Source of the DNA: CAWAPS01 sp963783945
GTDB lineage: Bacteria; Actinomycetota; Acidimicrobiia; Acidimicrobiales; Palsa-688
Reading direction: 5' to 3'
Assembly (NCBI GenBank): GCA_963783945.1
Contig: CAWAPS010000024.1
Coordinates: 372,001 to 436,000 of the forward strand
Length of the DNA stretch: 64,000 nt
Shown: positions 17,870 through 26,671 of the stretch, piece after piece
Layout of the letters: every line of letters begins with the position of its first letter
Position numbering within the stretch: position 1 is the first letter of the stretch
Program-made: the position numbers and the translations under genes
The notes under the pieces: model-generated
What the model saw: only the letters and a program-made list of their open reading frames with translations
Told to the model about the DNA's origin: nothing
Database searches by the model: none

Positions 17870-18700
17870 TCAGGGCAGGCCGGCGTGGGGGACCTCAACC
17901 TGAGCCGTCCACACCCGACCGCTGCCGGGATCGCTGTTCGGAGTGCCCGGGCAGGTGACCACGAACAGGGTGTCGCCGTCCAGGCCTCCGAGGGCGCACG
18001 CCCAGGTGGTGTCGGGCAGTTCGATGGCTTCGGCTACCTTCCCCCCTTCGAAGACTCGCACAACCTCACGGCCGAGGCAGTTGGCGAACCAGATGGCACC
18101 CTCGGCGTCGAGGGCACAGCCGTCCGGGTTACGGCCGATGCCCATATCGGCCCACAGCCGTCCCTCGCCGAGCTTGCCGTCATCAGCGATGGGAAACGCC
18201 GTGTAGCGCTGGGCGTAGGACTCCCCCACGATCAACATGTCGCCAGCCGGGGTGATCACAGATCCGTTCGGTACGAGCAGTCCCACGGCGCCGGCCGAGA
18301 CGTTGCCGGCCCGGTCCACTACGGCCAACGTTGCTTCTCGTAGCGTCTCCCCCGCGAGCAGATCGCTCCCCATGTTGCCCACATACGCCGTCCCATCGCT
18401 TCCGACCACCATGTCGTTGGCCGGACCGCTCGCCACCTCGGACAGGTCGGCGTGGACCACCGTCTCGCCCTCGTGCTCGCGCCTCAACAACAGCTTCCTC
18501 GCCATCGAGACGACCAGGAGCCGTCCATCGGGCAGCCATCCCAATCCGCTCGGCCGGTCGTCGAGCGCGACCTCGACGCGCACATTCCCCAAAGGGTCGG
18601 CGCTCGACACCCGGCGGCTGATGAAATCGGAGAACCACAGCCGGCCCTCGTGCCATCGAGGGCTTTCGGCGAAACCCAACCCGTCGAGAAACAGCTCCAC
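17870..18700 (-). CDS. SMP-30/gluconolactonase-family lactonase
   Basis: About 276 residues if starting at the GTG at 18700; in-frame sequence further upstream overlaps the zinc-ribbon gene and is not lactonase-like. FLDGLGFAESPRW carries the metal-binding Glu of the six-bladed propeller, ANDMVVGSDGTAYVGNMG and GRNPDGCALDAEGAIWFAN contain the Asn and Asp ligands. Members hydrolyse lactones with a divalent metal. A lactone could come from the Baeyer-Villiger-type enzyme encoded at 49 kb, but this link is inference. Confidence 0.82.
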   Translation of the reverse strand: MELFLDGLGFAESPRWHEGRLWFSDFISRRVSSADPLGNVRVEVALDDRPSGLGWLPDGRLLVVSMARKLLLRREHEGETVVHADLSEVASGPANDMVVGSDGTAYVGNMGSDLLAGETLREATLAVVDRAGNVSAGAVGLLVPNGSVITPAGDMLIVGESYAQRYTAFPIADDGKLGEGRLWADMGIGRNPDGCALDAEGAIWFANCLGREVVRVFEGGKVAEAIELPDTTWACALGGLDGDTLFVVTCPGTPNSDPGSGRVWTAQVEVPHAGLP

Positions 18701-18711
18701 TCGTGCGGGAC

Positions 18712-18942
18712 TCAGGACGCGCAGGCGCAGCCCGGGCCGCACCCACCGGCGGCCGGCCCGGCCCTGGTGGTCTGAGGCACCGCGGACTCGGTCTTGCCGC
18801 CCACCGTCGCGAATACCGATAGCAGCCGGGTGGTGTCCCGGTGACCGACAGGGCAGCTCAGGGGCGAGGTCGCCTCGCTCATGGGCCGACGGGCCTCGAA
18901 CCGGGTGTCGCAGGTCCGGCACAGGTACTCGTATGTCGGCAT
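18712..18942 (-). CDS. FmdB-family small zinc-ribbon protein
   Basis: 76 residues: MPTYEYLCRTC (CxxC) and LSCPVG give the putative regulatory FmdB zinc ribbon. The tail GGCGPGCACAS is Cys-rich, as is common in actinobacterial members. Such proteins are often encoded beside amidase, formamidase or catabolic genes; their molecular role is poorly known. It lies 11 bases upstream of the chosen lactonase start. Confidence 0.8.
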   Translation of the reverse strand: MPTYEYLCRTCDTRFEARRPMSEATSPLSCPVGHRDTTRLLSVFATVGGKTESAVPQTTRAGPAAGGCGPGCACAS

Positions 18943-19046
18943 TACACCTCGCTCTCTCCCATCAATTTGGGATACCGACTCCAGGATAGGTCGATGCTAG
19001 CGGGGAGGATGGCCAGTCGGAGCTTGCACTACGGTTGAGAATCGCC

Positions 19047-20711
19047 ATGGAGAGTCCTCTTGCTGGTCGAGTTGCCCTGATCACGGGTGGGGGCGGCGGT
19101 ATCGGCTCTGCCGTAGCGCTCGAGCTGGCCCGCCAGGGCGCCCGCGTGGTCGTGAGTGATCCGGGCGTCAGCGTCGAAGGTGAGGCCGTCCACGAACCGT
19201 CGGCCGCCGCAGCTGCCGACCGAATCAACGCGGCGGGCGGAACCGCCGAATCGTCGACCGTATCGGTAACCGATCTCGACGGCTTGCGCCGCCTGTTGGA
19301 GCAGGTACGGGACCGATACGGGTCTCTCGATATCGTGGTGAACACGGCGGGCATCGTGCGCGCCCCCAAGCTGCCCGACACCACCGAAGATGACTGGACT
19401 TCGGTGTTCGATGTCCACTTCAACGGTTATGTCAACGTCCTGACCACAGCTCTGCCGATCATGATCGACGACGGGTATGGACGAGTGATCGGTTTTACGT
19501 CGGGCGTGGGGCTGGCCCGGACCGCAGGGGACGCCATGGCCTATGGCGCGGCGAAGCGCGCCGTCGCCGCGCTCACCTGGCAGCTGGGCCCCCTGCTACC
19601 GACCGGGATCAGCGTCAACGCCCTCTCTCCGATCGCCGCTACCCGAATGGTCAGATCCTCGCTCGTCGCGAGCGGAGTCAGCCCGAGAGGAATCGACCTT
19701 TCCGCCATGCCCCAACCCAGCGACATGGCGCCTGCCGCGGCTTACCTGGCGAGTGAGCGGGTCGAATGGTGCCGGGGTCAGGTGATCTTCTCGGCCGGAT
19801 CGGAGCTGTCGGCCGTCTCCCCTCCCCGATTGCTCGAGGCGGTCCGGACCGCTGATGTAGAAGACATCGACAGCGTCCTGGGCACCGTGATGCCTGTCGT
19901 CCTCTCGCCGGGCGAGGCGCAGCAGCGAACCGGCGGGGGATCCAATCCCCGTTTTGGCGACGTTTTTACCGGCGAGGCCTCCCCCGCACAGCTGGGCGGC
20001 GAAACCGGCCGCTCCTGTCTCCTGGTGTCCGATGACGCGGCCCTGGCATCTGCCATCGTCGCCGCCCTGCCGGCCTGGGACCTGACGCCAGTGGGACCGG
20101 GGGGCCGCGATCCGAACGCGATATCCACCCAAGCGCAATTCGGGTTCGACGCCGTCTCCGACGACCTGCGGCTGGCGGTGGACGCCTCTGGACCGCTCCA
20201 CGCCCTGATCGTCGTCTCGAGCACGGGAGGACCAGCGGAGGAGGGAGACCGACCCGCCTGGCTCCGCCTGCTGTCCGCTCAAGCGTCGACGATCAACCAG
20301 GTCACGTCCCATGCGGCGTGGGTGGGGGCGGCCGCCCGGTACGCCGTCCGAACGCACAGCACCCTCCGGGTCGTCCACGTGTCGATGGTCGGCTCGAACG
20401 GCGGGGAACCGGCCGCTCAGTCGATCGCCCAGTTGGCTCGAAGCGCCAACGACAGCTCGGTGCAGCCCCCTCTCCAAGCCTTCTCCATCTGCGTCACGTC
20501 TACGGCGGACTCCGATATCCGGGCGGCCGGCCACCTGGCCGCCCGGCTGGCCGGAGCCGACGACGCCGCCGCCCTACGGGGCGCAGAGCTAGTCGTCGGC
20601 CATGGTTGGCTGGGATTGCGCAGCCACCCTGGGCCGGTAGCCTCGCTGTCGTTCGGTGGGCCGGCGATCCCTCCTTTTGTCGACGAGGTTCTGCGCCAGT
20701 CCCTCCACTAA
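19047..20711 (+). CDS. Double short-chain dehydrogenase/reductase: active SDR plus degenerate second Rossmann domain
   Basis: 554 residues from the ATG at 19047 (a TTG 12 bases upstream is an alternative). Residues 1-265 are a classical SDR: TGGGGGIG cofactor motif (about 14-21), NTAG, TSGVG and YGAAK catalytic residues. Residues about 300-554 again look like an alternating alpha/beta domain (SCLLVSDDAALASAIVAALP, ALIVVSSTGG, LRVVHVSMVGS) but lack the glycine motif and YxxxK. An NAD(P)-dependent alcohol/ketone oxidoreductase acting on a pathway intermediate is likely, with the second half structural or regulatory. The Rieske gene follows 49 bases later. Confidence 0.8.
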   Translation: MESPLAGRVALITGGGGGIGSAVALELARQGARVVVSDPGVSVEGEAVHEPSAAAAADRINAAGGTAESSTVSVTDLDGLRRLLEQVRDRYGSLDIVVNTAGIVRAPKLPDTTEDDWTSVFDVHFNGYVNVLTTALPIMIDDGYGRVIGFTSGVGLARTAGDAMAYGAAKRAVAALTWQLGPLLPTGISVNALSPIAATRMVRSSLVASGVSPRGIDLSAMPQPSDMAPAAAYLASERVEWCRGQVIFSAGSELSAVSPPRLLEAVRTADVEDIDSVLGTVMPVVLSPGEAQQRTGGGSNPRFGDVFTGEASPAQLGGETGRSCLLVSDDAALASAIVAALPAWDLTPVGPGGRDPNAISTQAQFGFDAVSDDLRLAVDASGPLHALIVVSSTGGPAEEGDRPAWLRLLSAQASTINQVTSHAAWVGAAARYAVRTHSTLRVVHVSMVGSNGGEPAAQSIAQLARSANDSSVQPPLQAFSICVTSTADSDIRAAGHLAARLAGADDAAALRGAELVVGHGWLGLRSHPGPVASLSFGGPAIPPFVDEVLRQSLH

Positions 20712-20760
20712 GGGTCCATGAACTAGACTTAGGCGTCTGGTTAAGGGAGGTTCAGAAAGT

Positions 20761-22194
20761 ATGGCGATTACGGAACGCGATGCTGCGGAACGCAATTGGA
20801 CGGCGCTGCCGGTGCCGTGGGCCATGGAGTACACGGATCGGGTGCCCAAGCAGCGGTATTACGATCCTGAATTCTTTGCGTTGGAGAACGAGTTGTTCTG
20901 GCCCCGCGTGTGGCAGATGGCGTGCCGGTTGGAGGAGATCCCGGAGCCTGGCGATTTCGTGGAGTACGAGATCCTGGATCAGTCCATAGTTGTGGTGCGC
21001 ACTTTCGATATGGGGGTGAAGGCGTACTACAACGCCTGCCGGCACCGGGGCGTGAAGCTGGTGCAGGGGCGGGGGTCTCTGCCCAGCGGGTTCACCTGCT
21101 CGTTTCATGGTTGGTGTTTCGGGCTGGACGGGGCCAACACGTTTTTGTATCAGCCGGATCTGTTTGCCGCGCACAATCGGGTGGGTGAGGATCTCAATCT
21201 CACCGCGGTGCGCTGCGAGTTGTGGGGCGGGTGCGCGTGGATCAACATGGATAACGACGCGCCGCCGCTGCGCGACTGTCTGGAGCCGTTCGCCACGGTC
21301 TATGACGGGTGGAAAGCGGAGTCGCTGCGTACGGAATGGTGGCTGGCGTGCCGGCTGCCGGTGAACTGGAAGCTGGCCATGGAGGCGTTCATGGAGGGCT
21401 ACCACGTGATGGAGACCCACCCCCAGCTGAACCCTCCCGGCCACAAGAAGATGACCGATATGGTCTACAAGCAGATGGCCCAGGGCGAGAAATACGACGT
21501 GTCCAAGGTGCGCACCGCCGGCGCCATCGATCCCAAGGTGATGGTCGACATCTACATCCGGTTCATGCGTCTGCTCAGCGACGGCATGGCGGGCATGACC
21601 CACGCTAATGACGTGCGGATCGCCGAGGGCCTGCGGGATATTGAGCTGCCTGACGACCCGGCCCTGGCGCTGGGCGCTTGGCGCAGTGCGCTCAACGACG
21701 CGGTAGTGAAGTGGTACCGGTCGGCCGGGTGCGACATTCCCGATCTCAACGACCTGGACCGGCGCGGGTTCAATCAATCGATCAACTTCTGTTTCCCGCA
21801 CTACTTCATGTTGCCGACTTTCAGCAGCGCGTCGTCGTACCGGATCCGCCCTCTGGGTCCGGAGGAGACCCTGTTCGAGCTGTGGTCGCTGACCCGGTTC
21901 CCTCCCGACCGCCAACCGGGACGGCCGACCGCGCCCGAGCCCATGGCCCCCGACGATCCCCGCTGGCCGCCGATCCCGGCCCAGGACTTCTCCAACCTGC
22001 CCAAGCAGCAGAAGGGCCTGCACGCCAAAGGCTTCGAGTACATGCGCCTCTCGGAGAAGGTCGAAGGCCTCATCTCCAACTTCGAGCGTCTGGTCGACGG
22101 CTACCTGGCCGGCCTGCCCTACGAAAAGCTCATCCCGGCCATCCACCAGGTCAATACCACCATCGACATGCCGGTCGCCGACCTCGGCTTCTGA
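20761..22194 (+). CDS. Rieske non-haem iron oxygenase, alpha subunit
   Basis: 477 residues. The Rieske [2Fe-2S] ligands are C93-x-H95 (CRHRG) and C113-x2-H116 (CSFHGW). The mononuclear iron site is EAFMEGYHVMETH with His215 and His220. Such enzymes hydroxylate aromatic rings, steroids or amines with O2 and electrons from a reductase and ferredoxin, neither of which is encoded here. GGGAGG lies about 11 bases before the ATG. The first 600 bases use more T- and G-ending codons than neighbouring genes. Confidence 0.92.
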   Translation: MAITERDAAERNWTALPVPWAMEYTDRVPKQRYYDPEFFALENELFWPRVWQMACRLEEIPEPGDFVEYEILDQSIVVVRTFDMGVKAYYNACRHRGVKLVQGRGSLPSGFTCSFHGWCFGLDGANTFLYQPDLFAAHNRVGEDLNLTAVRCELWGGCAWINMDNDAPPLRDCLEPFATVYDGWKAESLRTEWWLACRLPVNWKLAMEAFMEGYHVMETHPQLNPPGHKKMTDMVYKQMAQGEKYDVSKVRTAGAIDPKVMVDIYIRFMRLLSDGMAGMTHANDVRIAEGLRDIELPDDPALALGAWRSALNDAVVKWYRSAGCDIPDLNDLDRRGFNQSINFCFPHYFMLPTFSSASSYRIRPLGPEETLFELWSLTRFPPDRQPGRPTAPEPMAPDDPRWPPIPAQDFSNLPKQQKGLHAKGFEYMRLSEKVEGLISNFERLVDGYLAGLPYEKLIPAIHQVNTTIDMPVADLGF

Positions 22195-22231
22195 ACCAAC
22201 CGGCAGCGGGTCCAGCCGATTACCGCGGCGG

Positions 22232-23239
22232 TCACCACGAATGGATGATCGGCAAAACCTGCTCGGCGAATAGCTTCATCGCCGCGTATCCCTCGCTCCG
22301 AGGTGGGACGCCAGTGGGCGGCCCGGACCACCCAAAGTCGGTGATTCCGTAAGTCTCGACTACCTCCCGGGCCTTCTCCACGATGACCTGGGGGGCGGCG
22401 ATCGTGGCGATAGACCGCAGCGGATCGACTCCCGGCAAGGCGGCGACGAGATCGGGATCTCCGAGTTCAGCCCGGATCTTCCGGTAAAAGTCCCAGTGGT
22501 ATCGATAGAGCTCTTTGCTTCGTTCCCAGACCGTGTCCGGATCTTCGTAAGTAGGCCAGGCGGACAAACCGAAGTTGACCCGCGCCGAGCCAGGGTCGAA
22601 GCCTGCGGCGGCCCGGGCGTCCTTGAACGCTCCCACGACCGACAGCTCTCCCGAGCCCAGGGCCAAGTGAGCGCCGTGACGTCCGGCCCGCTCGGCGGCC
22701 CGTGCTGTCGTTGCCCCTACCCAGATCGGCGGGTGGGGCTTCTGGAACGGCTCCGGCCGGACTTCTATCTCGTCGAAGGTGTAGAAACGGCCCTGGTAGC
22801 TGAACGGGCGGGCGGTCCACGCCCGCTTCAGAACCTCGAGCCCCTCCTCCATACGCGCCCCCCGGGTATTTGGGGCTATGTCGAATGCCCGGTACTCGAG
22901 AGCGCGATGCCCAATGCCGACCCCGACGTCGAGCCGGCCCTCGCACAGGTGATCCAGTACGGCGGTTTCCTGTGCCAGCTGCGCCGGGTTCCTGAGAGGA
23001 AGGACATAGATGTAGGCCATCAGCCGGACCCGCGAAGTGCGGTCGGCCAGCACACTGAGAAACACTGGCATCGACGGCCCGTAGCCGTCGTCGGTGAAGA
23101 AGTGCTCCTGGACCTGAAGGGTGTCGAATCCCATGGCCTCCGCCTCGCACATGAGCCAGAGGTTGTCCTCCCAGAACTCCCGCCACGGCCGGCGTCTCTG
23201 CGGTGCATTGCGGAAGTCCAGGGTGAATGCAACCTTCAC
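22232..23239 (-). CDS. LLM-class flavin-dependent monooxygenase (luciferase-like)
   Basis: 335 residues from a GTG (AGAGGA upstream). Family motifs are FDTLQVQEHFF, LMAYIYVLPLRNPAQLAQE, EGRLDVGVGIGH and PPIWVGATT, all typical of F420- or FMNH2-dependent luciferase-like oxidoreductases. Actinobacterial members oxidise or reduce ring ketones and xenobiotics. It is convergent with the Rieske gene and 15 bases downstream of the VOC gene on the same strand, probably in one transcript with it. Confidence 0.87.
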   Translation of the reverse strand: MKVAFTLDFRNAPQRRRPWREFWEDNLWLMCEAEAMGFDTLQVQEHFFTDDGYGPSMPVFLSVLADRTSRVRLMAYIYVLPLRNPAQLAQETAVLDHLCEGRLDVGVGIGHRALEYRAFDIAPNTRGARMEEGLEVLKRAWTARPFSYQGRFYTFDEIEVRPEPFQKPHPPIWVGATTARAAERAGRHGAHLALGSGELSVVGAFKDARAAAGFDPGSARVNFGLSAWPTYEDPDTVWERSKELYRYHWDFYRKIRAELGDPDLVAALPGVDPLRSIATIAAPQVIVEKAREVVETYGITDFGWSGPPTGVPPRSEGYAAMKLFAEQVLPIIHSW

Positions 23240-23254
23240 AGCGAATTCCTCTGA

Positions 23255-24205
23255 TTACAAGTGTGCGGACACGAACTCGAATGGCACCTGCAAGGTCGAG
23301 GCCGGATCGGCACGGAGCACTCCGTCCGTGAAGGTGTACGGGGTGCCGCGGGCCGCCAGATCTGCTGCTTTCGCGTCCACATCGACCACGGACACCCGCA
23401 CGGCCCACGGGCCCGGACCGAGCTGCTCGTAGGCGTCGGCCACCCGTCCCGGCCCGGTGGGCTGCACCAGTTCCAGCCGGGCGCTTCGAGGCGCCGCAAA
23501 CGGCATGATGGCCTGCCGGTGGCCGTCCTCCTGGGTGACCGCGCTCGGTTCCCAGCGGAGATTCCGCTGCAGCGCCGACAATACGGGATCGAGGTCGGCG
23601 ACGAGGTACTCGCGCGCCACTATACGGACCATGGCTTCGGGCGAGGAGCCCGGTGGTATGTCCGCCGGGGCAGTCAACGCCTCCTCGGCCAAGCCGAGAT
23701 GAGAGATCTTGGTCGCTTCGATGAACAGTCCCCCATCGATCGCCGGATCGAAGGCCGGAGATGCCGGGTTACCGGCGGCGTAGAATCTGTCTCTCCGATC
23801 GGGCGGGTGCCACCCGACTACATGGTTCAGGTCCGCGAGGTGTTCGGCCAAGCCAGCCATCTCGTCATCGGTCATGGCCAGCTCGGTGGCGTGACATTTG
23901 ATGGATCGTCGGCCTTGGAGCTCAGAGACCTCGTGAGTGGGAAACACCGCGGAGGTGGTGTCAGGCTGCCCGGCCAACCCCAGACCATCCGAATTCTGCG
24001 CCTCGGAAGCCTCGGCGACCAGCTCGAGAAAGGTGGGAGCGACTGCGTACTTGGGATGGACCCGGCCGAACACTGCGCTGATTCCCGGCCCGGCCCGATA
24101 AGAGGCCTCTCGGGGCTCCGGCATCCCGATGGTCCGCCGGAGGACGGCGACTCCAGCATGAATATCATCGACCAACAGGCTCACGGTGGTCATCAGAGGA
24201 TACAT
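23255..24205 (-). CDS. Two-domain VOC (glyoxalase/extradiol dioxygenase-like) protein
   Basis: 317 residues. MTTVSLLVDDIHAGVAVLRR (from an alternative ATG at 24193) opens the first VOC unit, and a later unit ends RVSVVDVDAKAADLAARGTP. VOC folds bind a metal in glyoxalases, extradiol dioxygenases and fosfomycin-resistance proteins; I cannot assign metal ligands with confidence here. It lies between the LLM gene and the inverted-repeat element. No ribosome site is obvious at either start, so the start is uncertain. Confidence 0.72.
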   Translation of the reverse strand: MYPLMTTVSLLVDDIHAGVAVLRRTIGMPEPREASYRAGPGISAVFGRVHPKYAVAPTFLELVAEASEAQNSDGLGLAGQPDTTSAVFPTHEVSELQGRRSIKCHATELAMTDDEMAGLAEHLADLNHVVGWHPPDRRDRFYAAGNPASPAFDPAIDGGLFIEATKISHLGLAEEALTAPADIPPGSSPEAMVRIVAREYLVADLDPVLSALQRNLRWEPSAVTQEDGHRQAIMPFAAPRSARLELVQPTGPGRVADAYEQLGPGPWAVRVSVVDVDAKAADLAARGTPYTFTDGVLRADPASTLQVPFEFVSAHL

Positions 24206-24226
24206 CGATCAAAACACTGTCTCAGC

Positions 24227-24363
24227 GCCTGCGAAAAAGCAAGCTTCGCCCACGAGAAGGAGGCGACGGATGCTGATCGAGAAATCGTTGTGTCATCAGG
24301 GCGGGTCGGCATGACAGCATCCGCCGCCTCCTTCTCTCTGTTTAGCTTGTTTTTTCGCAGGCC
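24227..24363. mobile_element. MITE-like element: about 48-bp imperfect inverted repeats with 7-bp direct-repeat flanks
   Basis: The left arm 24227-24275 and right arm 24315-24362 are reverse complements over two blocks: an outer 19 bp with one mismatch (GCCTGCGAAAAA, then CAAGCT) and an inner 22 bp with one mismatch (ending CGGATGCTG), separated by 7-8 unmatched bases. A nested TGTCAT/ATGACA pair lies in the 39-base centre. CTCAGCG occurs at 24221-24227 and again at 24364-24370, as expected for a target duplication; the right copy contains the acyl-CoA dehydrogenase stop codon. No transposase is encoded. A long RNA hairpin acting between two co-directional genes is the alternative. Confidence 0.65.
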
Positions 24364-24364
24364 C

Positions 24365-25543
24365 TCAGCGGCCCGGCCGGTTGCGAGGCAGGCCCAGACG
24401 GCGTTCGGAGATGATCTCCCGGAGAATCTCGCTCGATCCTCCCCGGATGGTGTCGACCACCGAGGTGCGGAATTCGGCTTCGAACTTCCCGTCGTTGGGA
24501 GCCTCTGCTGCTCCGGGTTCGAGCAGCCCATCGACGCCCAGGATGTCGATGGTGTCGTTGTAGTGGCGTTGGGCCGTCTCGGTGTGGAACAACTTCTGCA
24601 TGGATCCCTCGACTCCCGGAAGCTGTCCGCTCTGGGTCATCCAGCGCATCCGCAGCATGAGCAAACGGGCGACCTCCTCATCTATGGCCATCCGACCAAG
24701 CCGTTCGGCCGTCCAGGGTTCATCGAACGCGAGGGTTCCGTCCGCCCGGTGGGTCTTCCGCGCCCACGCCGCCACTTCCTTGGACAGGGTTTGCTGGGTC
24801 AGGACGGGACTGGCTGCACCCCTTTCGTACACCAGGGCCACGCGCATCACGCTCCACCCCTCGTCGACTCCCCCGATCCGGGCTGAGTCCGGTACCCGCA
24901 CATCCGAGTAGAACGTGGCGTTGGTGCGCTGCCCACCGAGGGTGTGGATGGGTTGCATCTCGAACCCAAGACCGTCAGTCGGCACGAGGAACAGGGTGAG
25001 ACCCTTGTGTTTGGGCACCTCCGGGTTGGTGCGGGCCAGAACGAAGACGTGGCTGCAGCACTGCGCGGAGCTGGTGAACATCTTCTGTCCGTTGATCACC
25101 CACTCTTCCCCGTCTCGCACTGCGGCGGTCTTCGCTGCCGCCACGTCGGACCCTGAGTCGGGCTCGCTGTAACCCAGGGCGATGAGCATTTCGCCCCTTA
25201 GAGCAGCCGAGATGTAGTCACGCTTCTGCTGTTCGGTCCCTACCTGATTGATCGTGTTGATCACCATGCACGTCGTGGACCAGGCATCGGCCCGGAGTCC
25301 CATATGGGTGATCTCGGCGAATACCGCTCCGGCGAAGTCCGCCTCGATATCGGTTCCGCCGTACTCGGCCGGCCAGCCGGCGCCGAGAAGCCCGTCCCGG
25401 GCCAGGAGCCGGTGTAGCTCCATGGTCTGGTGGGTGCCGGTCCAGTACTGCTCTTCCACCCAGTCGGGACGCACGTTGGTGTTGACCCACGCCCGGGCGT
25501 CGTCCCGATACGCCGTAAGTTCGTCGGATACGAAGAAGTCCAT
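24365..25543 (-). CDS. Acyl-CoA dehydrogenase
   Basis: 392 residues from the ATG at 25543 (GGGAGGAGG upstream). LGYSEPDSGSD is the FAD/substrate loop, GEEWVINGQKMFTSSA the mid-domain, and DTIRGGSSEILREIISERRLG the usual C-terminal end. It catalyses alpha-beta dehydrogenation of an acyl-CoA with electron transfer flavoprotein as acceptor. It follows another acyl-CoA dehydrogenase with a 1-base gap. Paired genes of this type often form alpha2-beta2 enzymes for bulky acyl-CoAs such as steroid side chains. Confidence 0.92.
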   Translation of the reverse strand: MDFFVSDELTAYRDDARAWVNTNVRPDWVEEQYWTGTHQTMELHRLLARDGLLGAGWPAEYGGTDIEADFAGAVFAEITHMGLRADAWSTTCMVINTINQVGTEQQKRDYISAALRGEMLIALGYSEPDSGSDVAAAKTAAVRDGEEWVINGQKMFTSSAQCCSHVFVLARTNPEVPKHKGLTLFLVPTDGLGFEMQPIHTLGGQRTNATFYSDVRVPDSARIGGVDEGWSVMRVALVYERGAASPVLTQQTLSKEVAAWARKTHRADGTLAFDEPWTAERLGRMAIDEEVARLLMLRMRWMTQSGQLPGVEGSMQKLFHTETAQRHYNDTIDILGVDGLLEPGAAEAPNDGKFEAEFRTSVVDTIRGGSSEILREIISERRLGLPRNRPGR

Positions 25544-25544
25544 C

Positions 25545-26594
25545 TCAGACCTCCTCCCGGTCGAACAGACGATGGGCCAGGGCCACATACTGCGCTCTCG
25601 GGTCGCCGGCGACCAGGGCCCAGGCCTTGGCTCGGCGGAAGTAGAGCTGTATGTCGTACTCCAGCGTGTAACCGTACCCTCCGTGGAAATGGAGGCTCTC
25701 GGACGCGGTCTTGTATGCAGTTTCGTAGGCAAAGAGGAAGGCCATGGTGGCCAGCGTCCCGGAGTTGGGAAGAGTGGCGTCGGCGGCCCAGGCGGCTTCG
25801 TAGGCGAGCAGACGAGCGCCATCGAGGGCAGTTACGTTGTCGGCGAGGCGGTGCTGGATCGTTTGAAAGTTGGCGATCAATATGCCGAAGGCCCGTCGCT
25901 GCATCACGTACTCGATGCCGATGTCGAGCGCCCTGAACCCCAATCCGACGAGGGCGGCGGCAGTTAACGCCTGCCACTGATGGACCGCCCCCTCGTACGC
26001 CGCGACGGCTTGAGATCCGCTCGCCAGGACCGTCACTGCAGCAGCATCGATGCGGCAGTGCCCGAGCGGCATCGCCCCCAGGTTCGGAGTGACCGGACTG
26101 GGGCTCGCCTGACCAGAGTGACGCTGGTTCACCAGGAGAAGCTGATCGCCGTCCAAGGCGACGACCAGGTCGGCCACCGCTCCGGCCGGTACTAAACGAG
26201 CCACACCGCCAGCAGCGGGCTGGATGGCGAGCGTCGCCAGCAGCTCCCCCTCAATCGCTCGGGATGCGAGCGAGCCGATGTCCGAGCGGCTTCCCTCGAC
26301 CATGCCGGCCAGGAGCCGATTCGTCACGGCCGCCTCTATGAGCGGAACCGGGGCCAGATGCTGACCGAAGCATTCGGCGGCGATGGCGAGGTCAATCAAG
26401 CCGCCTCCACCGCCGCCATGCTGCTCCGGTACTGCTACCGAGCCGAGGCCGAGCTCCACCACCTTTCGCCACAGTGCGGCATCGAAGCCCACCGGCTCAG
26501 CCGCCCGCACCACCGAGGGGGGCGACTCCTTCTCGAGGAACTCCCTCAGCGCGTCACGCAGCGCCGACTGTTCAGGAGAGAAGTTCAAGTCCAT
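25545..26594 (-). CDS. Acyl-CoA dehydrogenase, short partner subunit
   Basis: 349 residues, shorter than the usual 380-400. MDLNFSPEQSALRDALREFL starts the N-terminal helical domain, and LHFHGGYGYTLEYDIQLYFRRAKAW is the C-terminal signature. The middle sequence is diverged, which is common in the second subunit of heteromeric acyl-CoA dehydrogenases. It probably forms an obligate complex with the product of the next gene. The substrate is likely a branched or ring-bearing acyl-CoA. Confidence 0.88.
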   Translation of the reverse strand: MDLNFSPEQSALRDALREFLEKESPPSVVRAAEPVGFDAALWRKVVELGLGSVAVPEQHGGGGGGLIDLAIAAECFGQHLAPVPLIEAAVTNRLLAGMVEGSRSDIGSLASRAIEGELLATLAIQPAAGGVARLVPAGAVADLVVALDGDQLLLVNQRHSGQASPSPVTPNLGAMPLGHCRIDAAAVTVLASGSQAVAAYEGAVHQWQALTAAALVGLGFRALDIGIEYVMQRRAFGILIANFQTIQHRLADNVTALDGARLLAYEAAWAADATLPNSGTLATMAFLFAYETAYKTASESLHFHGGYGYTLEYDIQLYFRRAKAWALVAGDPRAQYVALAHRLFDREEV

Positions 26595-26671
26595 TCGCCA
26601 GCGGCTCCTTACCCGGCTCCAGACCAGCCCCGGCTCTGGTCGCGTCCGGCGATCGGTTATAGACGCCCACT

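Noticed and set aside
20752..22146. 464-codon open frame on the minus strand opposite the Rieske oxygenase
   Set aside because: The plus-strand Rieske gene has all its metal ligands and a good start. The antisense frame shows no domain.
22195..22231. Possible terminator between the Rieske and LLM genes
   Set aside because: Only a short CCGCGG core pairs; the arms are too weak to call.
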